Below are positions 33,099 through 42,295 of a stretch of DNA of 64,000 bases, piece after piece (the stretch's first letter is position 1; every line of letters starts with the position of its first letter). Source of the DNA: Thermodesulfobacteriota bacterium (lineage in GTDB: Bacteria > Desulfobacterota > Syntrophorhabdia > Syntrophorhabdales > JANXAF01); assembly GCA_025062045.1 (NCBI GenBank), contig JANXAF010000006.1, positions 62,326-126,325 of the forward strand, written 5' to 3'. The position numbers and the translations under genes are program-made. The notes beneath the pieces are model-generated. The model made no database searches and had not been told where the DNA came from. It saw only the letters and a program-made list of their open reading frames with translations.

Positions 33099-34430
33099 AG
33101 ATTTTTGGAGAGGCAATTTTGCCTCTCCTTTCCCTAGATGGTCCTTAACGATAAAAAGAATAAAAAGGCCAGGAAGGGCAAAGGCCGCACTTATAATAAA
33201 GAAGGGAACCCAGCCTGCGTAGTCGACAACAAAACCGGAGCTTGGAGAAATAATTACCCTTCCAAGTGCTGAAATCGACGAAAGAAGTGCAAACTGAGTG
33301 GCGCTATAGGCTCTGTCACACAAAGACATAAGAAACGCTATAAATGCAGATGTTCCCATCCCGCCTGACAGATTTTCAAACGCTACACAGAGAACGAGAA
33401 GTGTAAGGCTTTTTCCATAGATCGAAAGCGCAACAAATCCAAAATTCGATACCAGCTGAAGAACCCCAAAGTAAAAGAGAGCTTTCCATAGGCTCCATCT
33501 TACCATGATTGCTCCACCGAAAAAAGCACCGACTATAGTAAAGAGAATACCCATAGCTTTCCCGATTGTACCTACTTCAGTTGGGCTGAAGCCGCATCCT
33601 CTAATAAGAAACGGAATAGTCATAGCACCAAGGTATGCATCACCGAGTTTGTAAAGAATAACCAATGCTAGCATAAGTAGCGATTTTTCTCTCCTAAGAA
33701 TGGCACTTAAGGGTTTTACCACCAAATCTTTAATTTCACATATTTGAACTGAAAGTTGCTCTTCTTTCCCAGCTAGAGTCCCTAAAATACCCACAACCAT
33801 CATTAAAGAGAGACACGCGTAAGTCATTTGCCAACCGATTCTTTCTGAGAGGACAAGTGCACCAGCTCCAGCCATAAGCATGGCTACCCTGTACCCCATG
33901 ATAAAGAGAGAGACGCCTGGTCCCCTCTCCTCTTCCTTTAATGAGTCAGTTCTATACGCATCGACTACGATATCTTGGGATGCAGAGATAAAAGCAAGAA
34001 GAACAGCAATTATTCCCAAAAGCCTTAGTTTTGCTTTAGGGTCGATAAAAGGAAAGGTAAAGATTAAGATAGCAAGTACGATCTGTGTCAGAAGGATCCA
34101 TCCCCGTCTCCGCGAAAGTATAGGAACACTGAAACGGTCAAAAATGGGAGCCCAAAGAAACTTTAATGTGTAAGGAAGCCCAACGAGGCCAAATATCCCT
34201 ATCGTCTTTATGTCAACGCCAAAGATCGAAAGATAAGCCTGAAGCGTACCAGAACTAAGGGGTAGAGGAAGCCCAGAAGAGAAACCTAAAAAACTCATAA
34301 CAAGCATCTTTCTCTTTAAGAAAGGGTAAAATAGAAGGCTTTTCGTTTTTATAACGGAGTTTTCAGTTCGACTTGTCTTGAACTGCACAGAGAAGTTTTC
34401 CTTTGTGGAGGCGAACGTAGATCTCTTCAT
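33093..34430 (-). CDS. ampG: AmpG-like muropeptide MFS transporter
   Basis: A 12-helix major facilitator of the AmpG/PAT type, which imports anhydromuropeptides for cell-wall recycling. The hallmark SFLGFSSGLPLPL is followed by STLQAYL, LVGLPYTLKFLWAP, SQDIVVDAYRTD and GYRVAMLMAGAGAL. The start is uncertain: TTG at 34439, ATG at 34430 and an internal ATG just before the first helix (34307) are in frame, and none has a good ribosome site. The 5' end overlaps xseA. The 3' end overlaps atpE by six bases on the other strand. Confidence 0.85.
   Translation of the reverse strand: MKRSTFASTKENFSVQFKTSRTENSVIKTKSLLFYPFLKRKMLVMSFLGFSSGLPLPLSSGTLQAYLSIFGVDIKTIGIFGLVGLPYTLKFLWAPIFDRFSVPILSRRRGWILLTQIVLAILIFTFPFIDPKAKLRLLGIIAVLLAFISASQDIVVDAYRTDSLKEEERGPGVSLFIMGYRVAMLMAGAGALVLSERIGWQMTYACLSLMMVVGILGTLAGKEEQLSVQICEIKDLVVKPLSAILRREKSLLMLALVILYKLGDAYLGAMTIPFLIRGCGFSPTEVGTIGKAMGILFTIVGAFFGGAIMVRWSLWKALFYFGVLQLVSNFGFVALSIYGKSLTLLVLCVAFENLSGGMGTSAFIAFLMSLCDRAYSATQFALLSSISALGRVIISPSSGFVVDYAGWVPFFIISAAFALPGLFILFIVKDHLGKGEAKLPLQKSS
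33107..33130 (+). terminator. Terminator after atpE
   Basis: A 10-bp stem (GGAGAGGCAA with TTGCCTCTCC, 33107-33128) with a two-base loop and a short TTT tail. It lies within the coding end of the convergent ampG gene. Confidence 0.6.
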
Positions 34431-35568
34431 CAAGTGCAACCTGGTCTACGTCTTTTATTACTTTTCCTGTCTCTTTTTTGATCGCTATGCTATAGCCCCT
34501 TCTTAGAACAGATTCCGGATTTAAGCTTTCTAGCCTGATGGAGAAAGAAAGGAGCTTGTCCCTTTTTTCCTTAATGTATTCCGAGATGGCAACCGAAAGA
34601 GCGTTACTCAGCTCATCTAAGTAAATCTTTTGCCTTTCAAAGAAAACTTTGTTCTCCCTTAGCTCCATAAATAGACATAGAAGACTCGCTTTTGCCTTCT
34701 CTAAGAAAAGTTCCATACCCCTTTTAAGCCTCTGTTTTAAGCTTTTTAAGTTTTCTTTGAGTAATCCCTTATCAGGAACTACAGAATCGGCAGCCGCAGT
34801 TGGAGTTGGTGCCCGTAAGTCTGAAACGAAGTCTGCTATAGTGAAATCAATCTCGTGCCCTATTCCTGTTACTACTGGGATTTTTGAAGCAAAGATCGTA
34901 CGGGCGAGTCTTTCATCGTTAAATGGAGCAAGATCTTCTAAAGAACCACCGCCTCGGGCAAGGATGATAACATCGACTTCTTTTACTCTGTTGAAGTATT
35001 CCAATCCTTCGATTATTTCATTGGCAGATTCGTCTCCCTGAACCCTAACGGGGTATATTAGAACGTGCATGTTGCAGAACTTTCTATCTATTATTTTCAA
35101 CATATCCCTTATTGCAGCTCCGTGGGGAGATGTTATGATGCCTACCTTTTCTGGCAGAAGAGGGATCCTTTTTTTCCATTTTGCGTCAAACATTCCTTCT
35201 TGTTTGAGTTTTCTCTTTAGCAGCTCGAACTTAAGCGCTAAAAGTCCAATCCCTCTCGGTTCCACATCTTCAACCACAAACTGATACTCCCCCCTTTTCT
35301 CGTAAACATCGACTCTTCCTCTTAAAATCACACTAATTCCATCTTTTAACTCCTCTCCAAAGTACCTATCCAAAAAGTTGAACATGACACACTTTATGAC
35401 GGAATTTTGGTCTTTTAGAGAGAAATAGAGATGACCAGACGGGTAAAGTCTAAGGTTGGATATTTCTCCTTCTACAAGGACATCTTTAAGCTCTGAAGTG
35501 ATTAATTTTCTTATTTCGTAAGTAAGCTCCGAGACGGTGTATATCCTTGTAGGCCAAAAAAAAGCCAT
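34363..35568 (-). CDS. xseA: Exodeoxyribonuclease VII large subunit
   Basis: A 401-residue XseA. It has an N-terminal OB-fold (YTVSELTYEIRKLI through GHLYFSLKDQNSVIKCVMF) and a catalytic core with GIITSPHGAAIRDML, DVIILARGGGSLEDLAPFNDE and GIGHEIDFTIADFVSDLRAPTP-type motifs. A coiled-coil C-terminus ends in the VLRRGYSIA strand. The frame is open further upstream, but the ATG at 35568 starts the domain and forms TAATG with the thiC stop. The small subunit gene xseB is not adjacent. Confidence 0.95.
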   Translation of the reverse strand: MAFFWPTRIYTVSELTYEIRKLITSELKDVLVEGEISNLRLYPSGHLYFSLKDQNSVIKCVMFNFLDRYFGEELKDGISVILRGRVDVYEKRGEYQFVVEDVEPRGIGLLALKFELLKRKLKQEGMFDAKWKKRIPLLPEKVGIITSPHGAAIRDMLKIIDRKFCNMHVLIYPVRVQGDESANEIIEGLEYFNRVKEVDVIILARGGGSLEDLAPFNDERLARTIFASKIPVVTGIGHEIDFTIADFVSDLRAPTPTAAADSVVPDKGLLKENLKSLKQRLKRGMELFLEKAKASLLCLFMELRENKVFFERQKIYLDELSNALSVAISEYIKEKRDKLLSFSIRLESLNPESVLRRGYSIAIKKETGKVIKDVDQVALDEEIYVRLHKGKLLCAVQDKSN

Positions 35569-36851
35569 TAAGATTTCAAGTGGTCTTGAACCACCTTCAT
35601 TGCGCAGAACTCGCCACACATGCTACAAACGTCGTTTTTAAGCTTTCTGTTCCTCCTGAAGCTTTTTATTTTTTCCGGATCGATGGCATACTTCATCTGG
35701 CCTTCCCAGTCTAGGGCCTTCCTCGAGATCGACATGTTCCGGTCTTTCTCTAAAGCCTTTTTATTTCCCCTCGCAATGTCAGCAGCATGGGCTGCAATTT
35801 TCGTTACTATAACCCCTTCCCACACATCCTGAGGCGTGGGTAGACCTAGGTGCTCCGACGGGGTTACGTAGCAAAGGAAATCGGCCCCATAAAAACCTGC
35901 CAGGGCTCCACCTATTGCCGATGTTATATGGTCGTATCCAGGTGCTATATCCGTTACGACTGGACCAAGCACGTAGAACGGGGCACCATCACAGATTTTC
36001 TTTTGAAGAAGTATGTTCGTCTCTATAAGATTTATCGGAACATGTCCCGGACCTTCTATCATCACCTGCACTCCGTTTTGTCTTGCGACTTGCGCAAGTT
36101 CCCCTAAGGTTAATAGCTCCTCGATCTGGGCTCTATCCGTTGCATCAGCTACGGATCCTGGCCTTAAGCCATCCCCTAAACTTAAAGTTAGGTCGTACTT
36201 TTTCGCAATGGCCAGCAACTTATCGAAATGTTCGTAAAGAGGGTTTTCCTTTCCTGTCACCATCATCCATTCCGCAAGGAATGCCCCACCTCTACTCACT
36301 ATGTCCGTGATCCTTCCTTGTTTTTTCAGCCTTTCTATCGTCTTTTTCGTCACTCCGCAGTGGACGGTTATAAAATCAACGCCATCCATTGCGTGTTTTT
36401 CTATCACTTCGAAGATTTCATCCACCTCCATATATACGATACTCTTCTTTCTTTTTGCAGCATTTATCGCAGCTTGGTAAATTGGGACTGTACCTACAGG
36501 TATCTCTGCGTGCTCAATGATTATTCTTCTTATTTCGTCGAGATCTCCTCCTGTACTCAGATCCATCACTGTGTCAGCACCGGCCTTTTTTGCCATTTCC
36601 AGTTTCTCAAGCTCTAACTTTATGTCGCAAATTTCCGGGGACGTTCCAATATTGGCATTGACTTTAATTGAAAGCCCCTGACCTACGCCTTTTGGGGTGA
36701 AGTTTTTATGCCTATTATTGGCGAGGATCACGATCCTTCCCTGTTTTACACCCTCGCGGACAAATTCGGGGTCAACCCCTTCATCTTGGGCAATTTTCTT
36801 CATCTCTTCAGTTATAATTCCGTTTCTTGCTTCAATTATTTGGTTTCTCAT
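35568..36851 (-). CDS. thiC: Phosphomethylpyrimidine synthase ThiC
   Basis: A 427-residue radical SAM enzyme that converts aminoimidazole ribotide to HMP-phosphate. It has the NANIGTSP motif, GADTVMDLSTGGD, TVPIYQA, IEGPGHVPINLIE and the C-terminal cluster motif CSMCGEFC (CxxCxxxxC). It is the shorter bacterial/archaeal form. It is coupled to thiDN upstream by ATGA and to xseA downstream by TAATG. Confidence 0.97.
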   Translation of the reverse strand: MRNQIIEARNGIITEEMKKIAQDEGVDPEFVREGVKQGRIVILANNRHKNFTPKGVGQGLSIKVNANIGTSPEICDIKLELEKLEMAKKAGADTVMDLSTGGDLDEIRRIIIEHAEIPVGTVPIYQAAINAAKRKKSIVYMEVDEIFEVIEKHAMDGVDFITVHCGVTKKTIERLKKQGRITDIVSRGGAFLAEWMMVTGKENPLYEHFDKLLAIAKKYDLTLSLGDGLRPGSVADATDRAQIEELLTLGELAQVARQNGVQVMIEGPGHVPINLIETNILLQKKICDGAPFYVLGPVVTDIAPGYDHITSAIGGALAGFYGADFLCYVTPSEHLGLPTPQDVWEGVIVTKIAAHAADIARGNKKALEKDRNMSISRKALDWEGQMKYAIDPEKIKSFRRNRKLKNDVCSMCGEFCAMKVVQDHLKS

Positions 36852-38185
36852 CGTAGTAATTTCTCCATTTTTTCAAGCAATTCAAAAGGGTTTCTAGCAA
36901 AAAGCCTTATCATAGGTTCCTTTCCTATGTCTCCCTCATCGTATATAATGTCTGGCACAAAATTGGCTGAAGATAAGGACTTTTCTACGAGAAACTCCAA
37001 GCTTCTTCCTTCCTTCTCTTTTATACTTTCCGGCTCAGATTTCCTATCGGCAAGTACAACTTTTAGCCCGTTTTTTTTTGCCTTCTCCAAAAGACTCTTG
37101 TCAAACTTAACATTTGCACAGCTTCTCATCTCCGGGAAAAACTTCATAAAAGCGAGAAGGGTTCGGGCCACATGGCTTGAGGCTCCAAACTCAGGGTCCG
37201 ATTTTATGAGTATCCTCCCTTTGTGCTTTGAGATTCTACCGGGATAAGCACAAACATCCTCAACAGTTCTTGCATCTGGTATAGCGTAACATATGTTCAT
37301 CTGAACCTCTGGAATAAGTTCAACCGGATTTAATCTTTCAAGTCTTTCCCTTATCTCTCTGAGGGAGCTTATAGCCTCGAATCTTTCTGCGTTGGTCCTT
37401 AGGCGCTCATAGAGTGACGGATAGTAATAACCGTCTGCATTTATCCTGTATGAATCTTTAATGAGTGAAAAAGTCAAATTCTCGGCCTCAAAAAAGGCCT
37501 CCCTCGGATTAAGTCCGCGGGCCAGAAAACCAAGTAAAGATGAAGAAAATACACAGCCCGTTCCGTGTACCTCCTTTTCGAGCCTCACTTTCTCTTTCTC
37601 TATAAAAGAATGTCCATCGTAATAGACGTCTACAGGGTCCCCACTCAAATGGCCACCTTTTATGATTACGACCTCTGGTCCGAGATCCTTTAACCTCTTT
37701 GCACATTCCCTCATATTGTCTAAATCCTCAATCTTAGAATCGGCCAAAATCTGAGCCTCTTCTACGTTGGCCGTCAATATGGTGCATTTTGGGAGAACAA
37801 AACCTTTGAGCGCCTCGATGCCTTCTCTACTCAGTAACTCGTAACCGTTTTTGGCCTTTAGGACCGGGTCCACAACTACTGGTTTTCCTGCCTTTTTTAG
37901 GTTGGAAAGCATTCCGCTTATAGTTTTTACGTACTCTTCTCCCACAAGAACCCCTGTCTTTACACCTGAGAGTTCTATTTCTTCGCTTTCAAAGACTTTC
38001 AACATTTCTTCAAATGTGCCTAAGGGTATTCGGCTTATGGATTTAACTCCGCCGGGTCCCTGGACTACGATCGATGTTGGAATTCCGATACCGTGAAACC
38101 CCAAACCCGCAAAAATCTCCAGGTCCTTTGTTATTCCCGCTCCTGATGTGGGATCAAGACCTGCAACCGAAACAAGGCTCTTCAT
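36848..38185 (-). CDS. ThiD-ThiN fusion: HMP(-P) kinase / thiamine-phosphate synthase
   Basis: A 445-residue bifunctional protein. Residues 1-255 are ThiD ([18 protein letters not shown] at the start, [23 protein letters not shown]). Residues from about 275 form ThiN ([45 protein letters not shown]). ThiN replaces ThiE in joining HMP-PP to the thiazole, mainly in archaea and some thermophilic bacteria. With thi4 and thiC this gives a complete route to thiamine phosphate. ATGA overlaps on both sides. Confidence 0.93.
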   Translation of the reverse strand: MKSLVSVAGLDPTSGAGITKDLEIFAGLGFHGIGIPTSIVVQGPGGVKSISRIPLGTFEEMLKVFESEEIELSGVKTGVLVGEEYVKTISGMLSNLKKAGKPVVVDPVLKAKNGYELLSREGIEALKGFVLPKCTILTANVEEAQILADSKIEDLDNMRECAKRLKDLGPEVVIIKGGHLSGDPVDVYYDGHSFIEKEKVRLEKEVHGTGCVFSSSLLGFLARGLNPREAFFEAENLTFSLIKDSYRINADGYYYPSLYERLRTNAERFEAISSLREIRERLERLNPVELIPEVQMNICYAIPDARTVEDVCAYPGRISKHKGRILIKSDPEFGASSHVARTLLAFMKFFPEMRSCANVKFDKSLLEKAKKNGLKVVLADRKSEPESIKEKEGRSLEFLVEKSLSSANFVPDIIYDEGDIGKEPMIRLFARNPFELLEKMEKLLR

Positions 38186-38955
38186 TTGATCTCACTTAAT
38201 ATAAGATCGGCTACTTTCTTTCCGGAAAGGAGCATACCTCCAAATATTGGTCCCATTCTGTAGGAGCCAAATGTCGCATTCGCACCCATGCCAGCTACGT
38301 AGAGACCAGGGTACACCTCCTTTGTATTCTCAAGGGTCGTATCCTCGGCGACCTCTGCCCACAGGCATCTTTCCCCTTCTACCTTTCCGGAGGGAGTTTT
38401 AAGCTGAACGTTCATCTTTTTCTCCAAAACTCTTACTACCTCTATTGGATGGCCCGTCGCGTCAATTACAGCCTTTGCCATAACTGTAAGAGGATCCACA
38501 TGTAAAGAGGCCATCTCAACCGAGGTCCAGTTTATAACGACTCCTACTACTCGGTCCTTCCTGACTACAAGGTCTTCAACGCTTATAAGGTTGAATACTT
38601 TTGCCCCTGCCTTTATCGCATTGAAACATATTCCGCATATGGCCTCAACCGCATCCGCCGTATAGTATCCGTCTCCGTACTTTTTAGTGCGTATCCCAAA
38701 CTCATCTAAAATCTCTTTTCCTTTTTCTTGCACGACGATTTCGTTGAACATCATCCCTCCACCCCACATTCCGCCTCCTATCGAAAGCTTCCGCTCAAAA
38801 ACTGTGACATTAAGGCCTCCTTTAGCCAGAAAGTAAGAAGCTACAAGCCCGGAAGGACCCCCTCCGCAAACAACCACATCCACATCTAGAACAGAAAGGA
38901 GTTTTTCGGTATACGTTTCGATTATGGCTTTGGTTACAACCCTTTCATCGATCAT
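38182..38955 (-). CDS. Thi4-type ADP-thiazole synthase, His (sulfide-dependent) form
   Basis: About 257 residues of the Thi4/THI1 family, making the thiamine thiazole from NAD and glycine. It has a dinucleotide fold ([20 protein letters not shown]), [13 protein letters not shown], and a C-terminal [21 protein letters not shown]. Where yeast Thi4 has the sulfur-donating Cys205, this protein has a histidine in LHVDPL (His 152 from the ATG). This marks the catalytic, sulfide-using form found in methanogens and anaerobic bacteria. ATG at 38955 is favoured over GTG at 38961 because AAGGAG lies at the right distance. It is first in the thiamine operon. Confidence 0.93.
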   Translation of the reverse strand: MIDERVVTKAIIETYTEKLLSVLDVDVVVCGGGPSGLVASYFLAKGGLNVTVFERKLSIGGGMWGGGMMFNEIVVQEKGKEILDEFGIRTKKYGDGYYTADAVEAICGICFNAIKAGAKVFNLISVEDLVVRKDRVVGVVINWTSVEMASLHVDPLTVMAKAVIDATGHPIEVVRVLEKKMNVQLKTPSGKVEGERCLWAEVAEDTTLENTKEVYPGLYVAGMGANATFGSYRMGPIFGGMLLSGKKVADLILSEIK

Positions 38956-38981
38956 TCCCACTCTCCTTAGTTTTTTGCATT

Positions 38982-38990
38982 AGTATAACA
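38982..38990 (-). promoter_or_regulatory. Extended -10 promoter of the thiamine operon
   Basis: TGTTATACT on the minus strand (38990-38982) is an extended -10 element with no clear -35. The leader to thi4 is only about 20 bases, too short for a TPP riboswitch, and none was found in the 290-bp gap up to 39245, which otherwise shows nothing clear. Confidence 0.45.
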
Positions 38991-39245
38991 CAGCTATTCG
39001 AATAAAAACCAAAAAAGATCCGACGAAAACAAGGAACAGTCTTTATACCATTTTTGGCTCAGATCTACTTTTCACTCAGAGAAGAAGAGAGCATTTTCCA
39101 ATATAACTTCTCTCTCATCGTTTCGTAGTTTTGGCTTTTTTATTCTGCACTTCTTTTGGATCCAGCTTTCATACTTCTTCTATGTTTCTCTTTCTTAAAA
39201 CTTCAATTACACTTTAGCCTATTTCCATAGGTAGATAGCCTGTCC

Positions 39246-40550
39246 TCAGTAAGTTACAAACTTTGGCAAAAAGGTCGCAATCTCCGGAAATGCTATAAGG
39301 ATAGCCGTACACACAATTAAACCCAGAAGAAAAGGAAATATCCCTTTGAATATAATCTCCATCGGCACATCCGGAGCAACAGATTTAAGCACATAAACGT
39401 TAATTCCCACAGGCGGGGTAATTACCCCCATTTCTGTGACCAGAACTATTATGACCCCAAACCAGATCGGATCAAAGCCGAGCTTCATAACAACCGGGTA
39501 TATTATCGGAACAGTAAGAGTAATTAGTGCCAGAGAATCCATAAAACATCCCCCGATTAAATACCCGAATATAATAAAACTCATAATCACGTAGCGAGAA
39601 ACCTCTAGCCCTCCAACCCATTCGGAAAGAATAAAGGGAACCCTTGTTACAGCCATGAAATGACCGAAGACAGTCGCTCCAAAGAGAATCAAAAATATCA
39701 TGGCTGTAATTCTCGTCGTCTCCGCAAGTGCACTTATAAAATCCGTAAATTTTAACTGTTTCCTGACAATCGCTATGAGTAATGCCCCAAAAGCACCCGC
39801 GGCCCCAGCTTCGGTAGGGGTAAAAATTCCGATGATGAGTCCACCCATAATAACGAGAAAAAGAATTGCGACTTCTAATAATCCACTTATTGCCTTTATC
39901 TTTTCCGTTAGGCTCGTCCTTTCTGCCGGAGGACCAAGCTCAGGTCTTCTTTTGCATATTATGTAGACAGTAAGCGCAAAGATCGTAGCGAGCATTATTC
40001 CCGGGATTATTCCAGCAACGAAGAGCTTTCCAATGGACTGTTCCGTGAGAATTCCGTAGATGATAAGTATAGTGCTTGGTGGAATAAGTATAGCCAATGA
40101 ACCAGCGCTCGCAACACACCCGGAGGATAAAGAGAGATCGTAGTTGTACTTTCTCATGGCAGGAAGAGCAACCTTTCCCATAGTTGCAGCAGCCGCTGTC
40201 GTAGAGCCGCAGCAGGCACCGAATGCGGCACAGGCATAGCAAGTAGCTATGGCAATACCTCCCGGAAGCTGACCGAACACTTTATGAGCTGAATTGTAGA
40301 GCCTTTCAGCAATACCAGAATACGAGATCAAAGATCCCATAAGGATAAACATCGGTATTACTGTCAAAGCATAGGAAGAAAAATTAGCCCATATATCCTT
40401 ACTCAGTATACCCAAAGCGGCTTTAAAAGAAGTCATAGCAGCAAATCCAAAAAAACCAACAAGTCCCATCGCGAAAGCAACAGGCATCCTAAGTAAAAAG
40501 AGCCCAACAAGGGCAATGATTCCAATCAAAGCTATTTGTCCTGGGGTCAT
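39246..40550 (-). CDS. dctM: TRAP transporter large membrane subunit (DctM)
   Basis: A 434-residue permease with about 12 membrane segments. Typical motifs are LRMPVAFAMGLVG, IPMFILMGSLI, AFGACCGSTTAAAATMG, IPPSTILIIYGI and GIFTPTEAGAAGAFGA. It couples import to the Na+ or H+ gradient. It is the last gene of a dctP-dctQ-dctM set and follows dctQ by four bases. Confidence 0.95.
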   Translation of the reverse strand: MTPGQIALIGIIALVGLFLLRMPVAFAMGLVGFFGFAAMTSFKAALGILSKDIWANFSSYALTVIPMFILMGSLISYSGIAERLYNSAHKVFGQLPGGIAIATCYACAAFGACCGSTTAAAATMGKVALPAMRKYNYDLSLSSGCVASAGSLAILIPPSTILIIYGILTEQSIGKLFVAGIIPGIMLATIFALTVYIICKRRPELGPPAERTSLTEKIKAISGLLEVAILFLVIMGGLIIGIFTPTEAGAAGAFGALLIAIVRKQLKFTDFISALAETTRITAMIFLILFGATVFGHFMAVTRVPFILSEWVGGLEVSRYVIMSFIIFGYLIGGCFMDSLALITLTVPIIYPVVMKLGFDPIWFGVIIVLVTEMGVITPPVGINVYVLKSVAPDVPMEIIFKGIFPFLLGLIVCTAILIAFPEIATFLPKFVTY

Positions 40551-40554
40551 CCCG

Positions 40555-41049
40555 TCACCTCGACAACTTTTTAGCCGATTTTATTACGTCCACAATAAGT
40601 ACGACGCAGAGGAGAGCGCACATAACCGATACCAGGTATATAAACGGATAAAACTCAAGATGGGCCGACATGGAAACCTCTCCAGACCTTTTAACCTCTG
40701 TACCTAAAACAAAGGTTTGCCACGAAACTATCACAAAAAATACAAGACTCAAAATTCCCATGATGGCATCTATTGCTGCCTGGGCCCGGGACGGCAACTT
40801 TGAAACGAAGATTTCCACTTGAACATGACCTTTTTGCACAGCACTGAAGGGAATAGCAAGCGAAATGATTGCCGCACCAAGAAGTGAGACGTAGTCGTAA
40901 AGACCGGGAATAGGCCAAAGCGGTCTTCTTATGATTATGTCCGTAACGACGAGAGCCATCATCACGAACACACCTAGGCGCGCGGCGAAATCGAAAAATT
41001 TTGACACAATAACCGTTCCTCTCTCAAACAAGCCCATTTTAACCCCCAC
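40555..41049 (-). CDS. dctQ: TRAP transporter small membrane subunit (DctQ)
   Basis: A 164-residue protein with four hydrophobic segments, the second carrying VSLLGAAIISLAIPFSAVQKGHVQVEIF, where the (A)xxxGHVxVD-like motif is characteristic of DctQ. It pairs with DctM in the membrane. Confidence 0.88.
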   Translation of the reverse strand: MGVKMGLFERGTVIVSKFFDFAARLGVFVMMALVVTDIIIRRPLWPIPGLYDYVSLLGAAIISLAIPFSAVQKGHVQVEIFVSKLPSRAQAAIDAIMGILSLVFFVIVSWQTFVLGTEVKRSGEVSMSAHLEFYPFIYLVSVMCALLCVVLIVDVIKSAKKLSR

Positions 41050-41050
41050 G

Positions 41051-41075
41051 AAAAGAAGGGGGTATTACCCCCTTC
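41051..41075 (-). terminator. Hairpin between dctP and dctQ (partial terminator)
   Basis: On the minus strand GAAGGGGGT-AAT-ACCCCCTTC is followed by TTTT (41054-41051). It lies between the dctP stop and the dctQ start. Such hairpins often protect or terminate part of the message so that the binding protein is made in excess. Confidence 0.6.
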
Positions 41076-41087
41076 TCTTTTCCAGAT

Positions 41088-42143
41088 TTAAGGCTTCCAG
41101 ACCGGATATGTGAGTTTGTTGTATTTTTCGACCAGATCTTTTGCTGTCTTTATGATCCTATCTGCATCTAGGCCCTTTTCTCTTAGAGATTTAGCATATT
41201 CTGTCTCAACAGGTTTTAGAAGTTCTGCGAGTTTTTTAACTTCCGCATCGGGAAGGGTCAAAAACTCATGACCGCCAGGTTTCTTCTTCGCAAATTCTAT
41301 CCCTCTCTGCTGCTGGTACTGCCATATCTGTCCTGCCTCCTTCATAGCTGCCTCTGCGACACTTTCGAATGCATCCTGAAGATCCTTAGGTAAAGATTTC
41401 CACTTGTCAAGGTTCATGGCTACCCAGAAGTACTCGGAGTAAAAGTAGGGCATGAAGGTGGAGTATTTGAAAACCTCGGCATGCTTCCAACCTTCAAGGG
41501 TCTCAGCTGGAGAAACCAATGCGTCGATTATACCCTTGGAAGCTGCGAGGTAAACTTCACTCATAGGCATAGCGACAGGCTCTCCTCCAACAGCTCTAAC
41601 ACCTAAAACTCCAGCACCGGTTACCCTTATCTTCATTCCTTTGAGCTGGTCGATTCTGGTTATCGGCTTGTTTGAATGGAGCCAACCAGGACCGGTTGCG
41701 TAGACATATAAAATCTTTACAGTGTCCAGTTCCTTAGGCCTCATGATCTTATAGAATTCCCATCCCGCATGGGCCGCCGCATCCGAACTATTAGGTGGAG
41801 CGATTCCGGGCTGTGTAAGTGTGAGCATAACAGGGAACTTTCCAGGATTATACCCGAAACTTGCCGTTCCCGTATCCGCGATACCTTTCTCAACACCTCC
41901 TATCAAATCCGCAGCTTTAAGCAAGCTTTCAGCCGGGTACCACTTGATGTCCAGTACATACTTTCCTTTGGTTGCTTCCTCAACCATTTTGAAATATCTT
42001 GGAAACTGATGCACGTGGATGTAGTGCGTTGCCGGCCAGAAGTGAGCAAAACTCAGTGTGACTTTGTGCTGGGCGAAACCTTTAGGGACGTAAAATGTGA
42101 AAATGACCGCAAAAGCTAAAGCTGCAATCAATAGTTTCTTCAT
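41088..42143 (-). CDS. dctP: TRAP transporter substrate-binding protein (DctP)
   Basis: A 351-residue periplasmic receptor with a signal peptide (MKKLLIAALAFAVIFTF, cleaved near GFAQ). It has the DctP fold landmarks: LSFAHFWPATHYIH, a GVEKGIADTG stretch, and GMKIRVTGAG, whose arginine normally binds the substrate carboxylate, then PMSEVYLAASKGIIDAL. The ligand is therefore probably an organic acid, but its identity is unknown. It is located 152 bp downstream of the mutase cluster on the same strand. A TTGACA on the minus strand near 42201 hints at its own promoter. Confidence 0.92.
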   Translation of the reverse strand: MKKLLIAALAFAVIFTFYVPKGFAQHKVTLSFAHFWPATHYIHVHQFPRYFKMVEEATKGKYVLDIKWYPAESLLKAADLIGGVEKGIADTGTASFGYNPGKFPVMLTLTQPGIAPPNSSDAAAHAGWEFYKIMRPKELDTVKILYVYATGPGWLHSNKPITRIDQLKGMKIRVTGAGVLGVRAVGGEPVAMPMSEVYLAASKGIIDALVSPAETLEGWKHAEVFKYSTFMPYFYSEYFWVAMNLDKWKSLPKDLQDAFESVAEAAMKEAGQIWQYQQQRGIEFAKKKPGGHEFLTLPDAEVKKLAELLKPVETEYAKSLREKGLDADRIIKTAKDLVEKYNKLTYPVWKP

Positions 42144-42295
42144 AGCGACCCCCTCTTCTTTTTTTACAAAAATTTTTCACTATAGGCACCGTTTTGTCAA
42201 GCATATTCAACGATTTTTTTGAAATTTGTTCCAATTTTTACCTCTTTTCTAATGACCTGAATTTTGAGCCTTATGTACTGACTTTTTGTAACTAT

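Noticed and set aside
36708-37247. 179-residue plus-strand reading frame over thiC/thiDN
   Set aside because: Serine- and phenylalanine-rich translation typical of antisense reading of coding DNA.
38956-39245. TPP riboswitch upstream of the thiamine operon
   Set aside because: The conserved CUGAGA and ACCUGA-type elements were not found, and the likely promoter lies only about 25 bases from the start codon.
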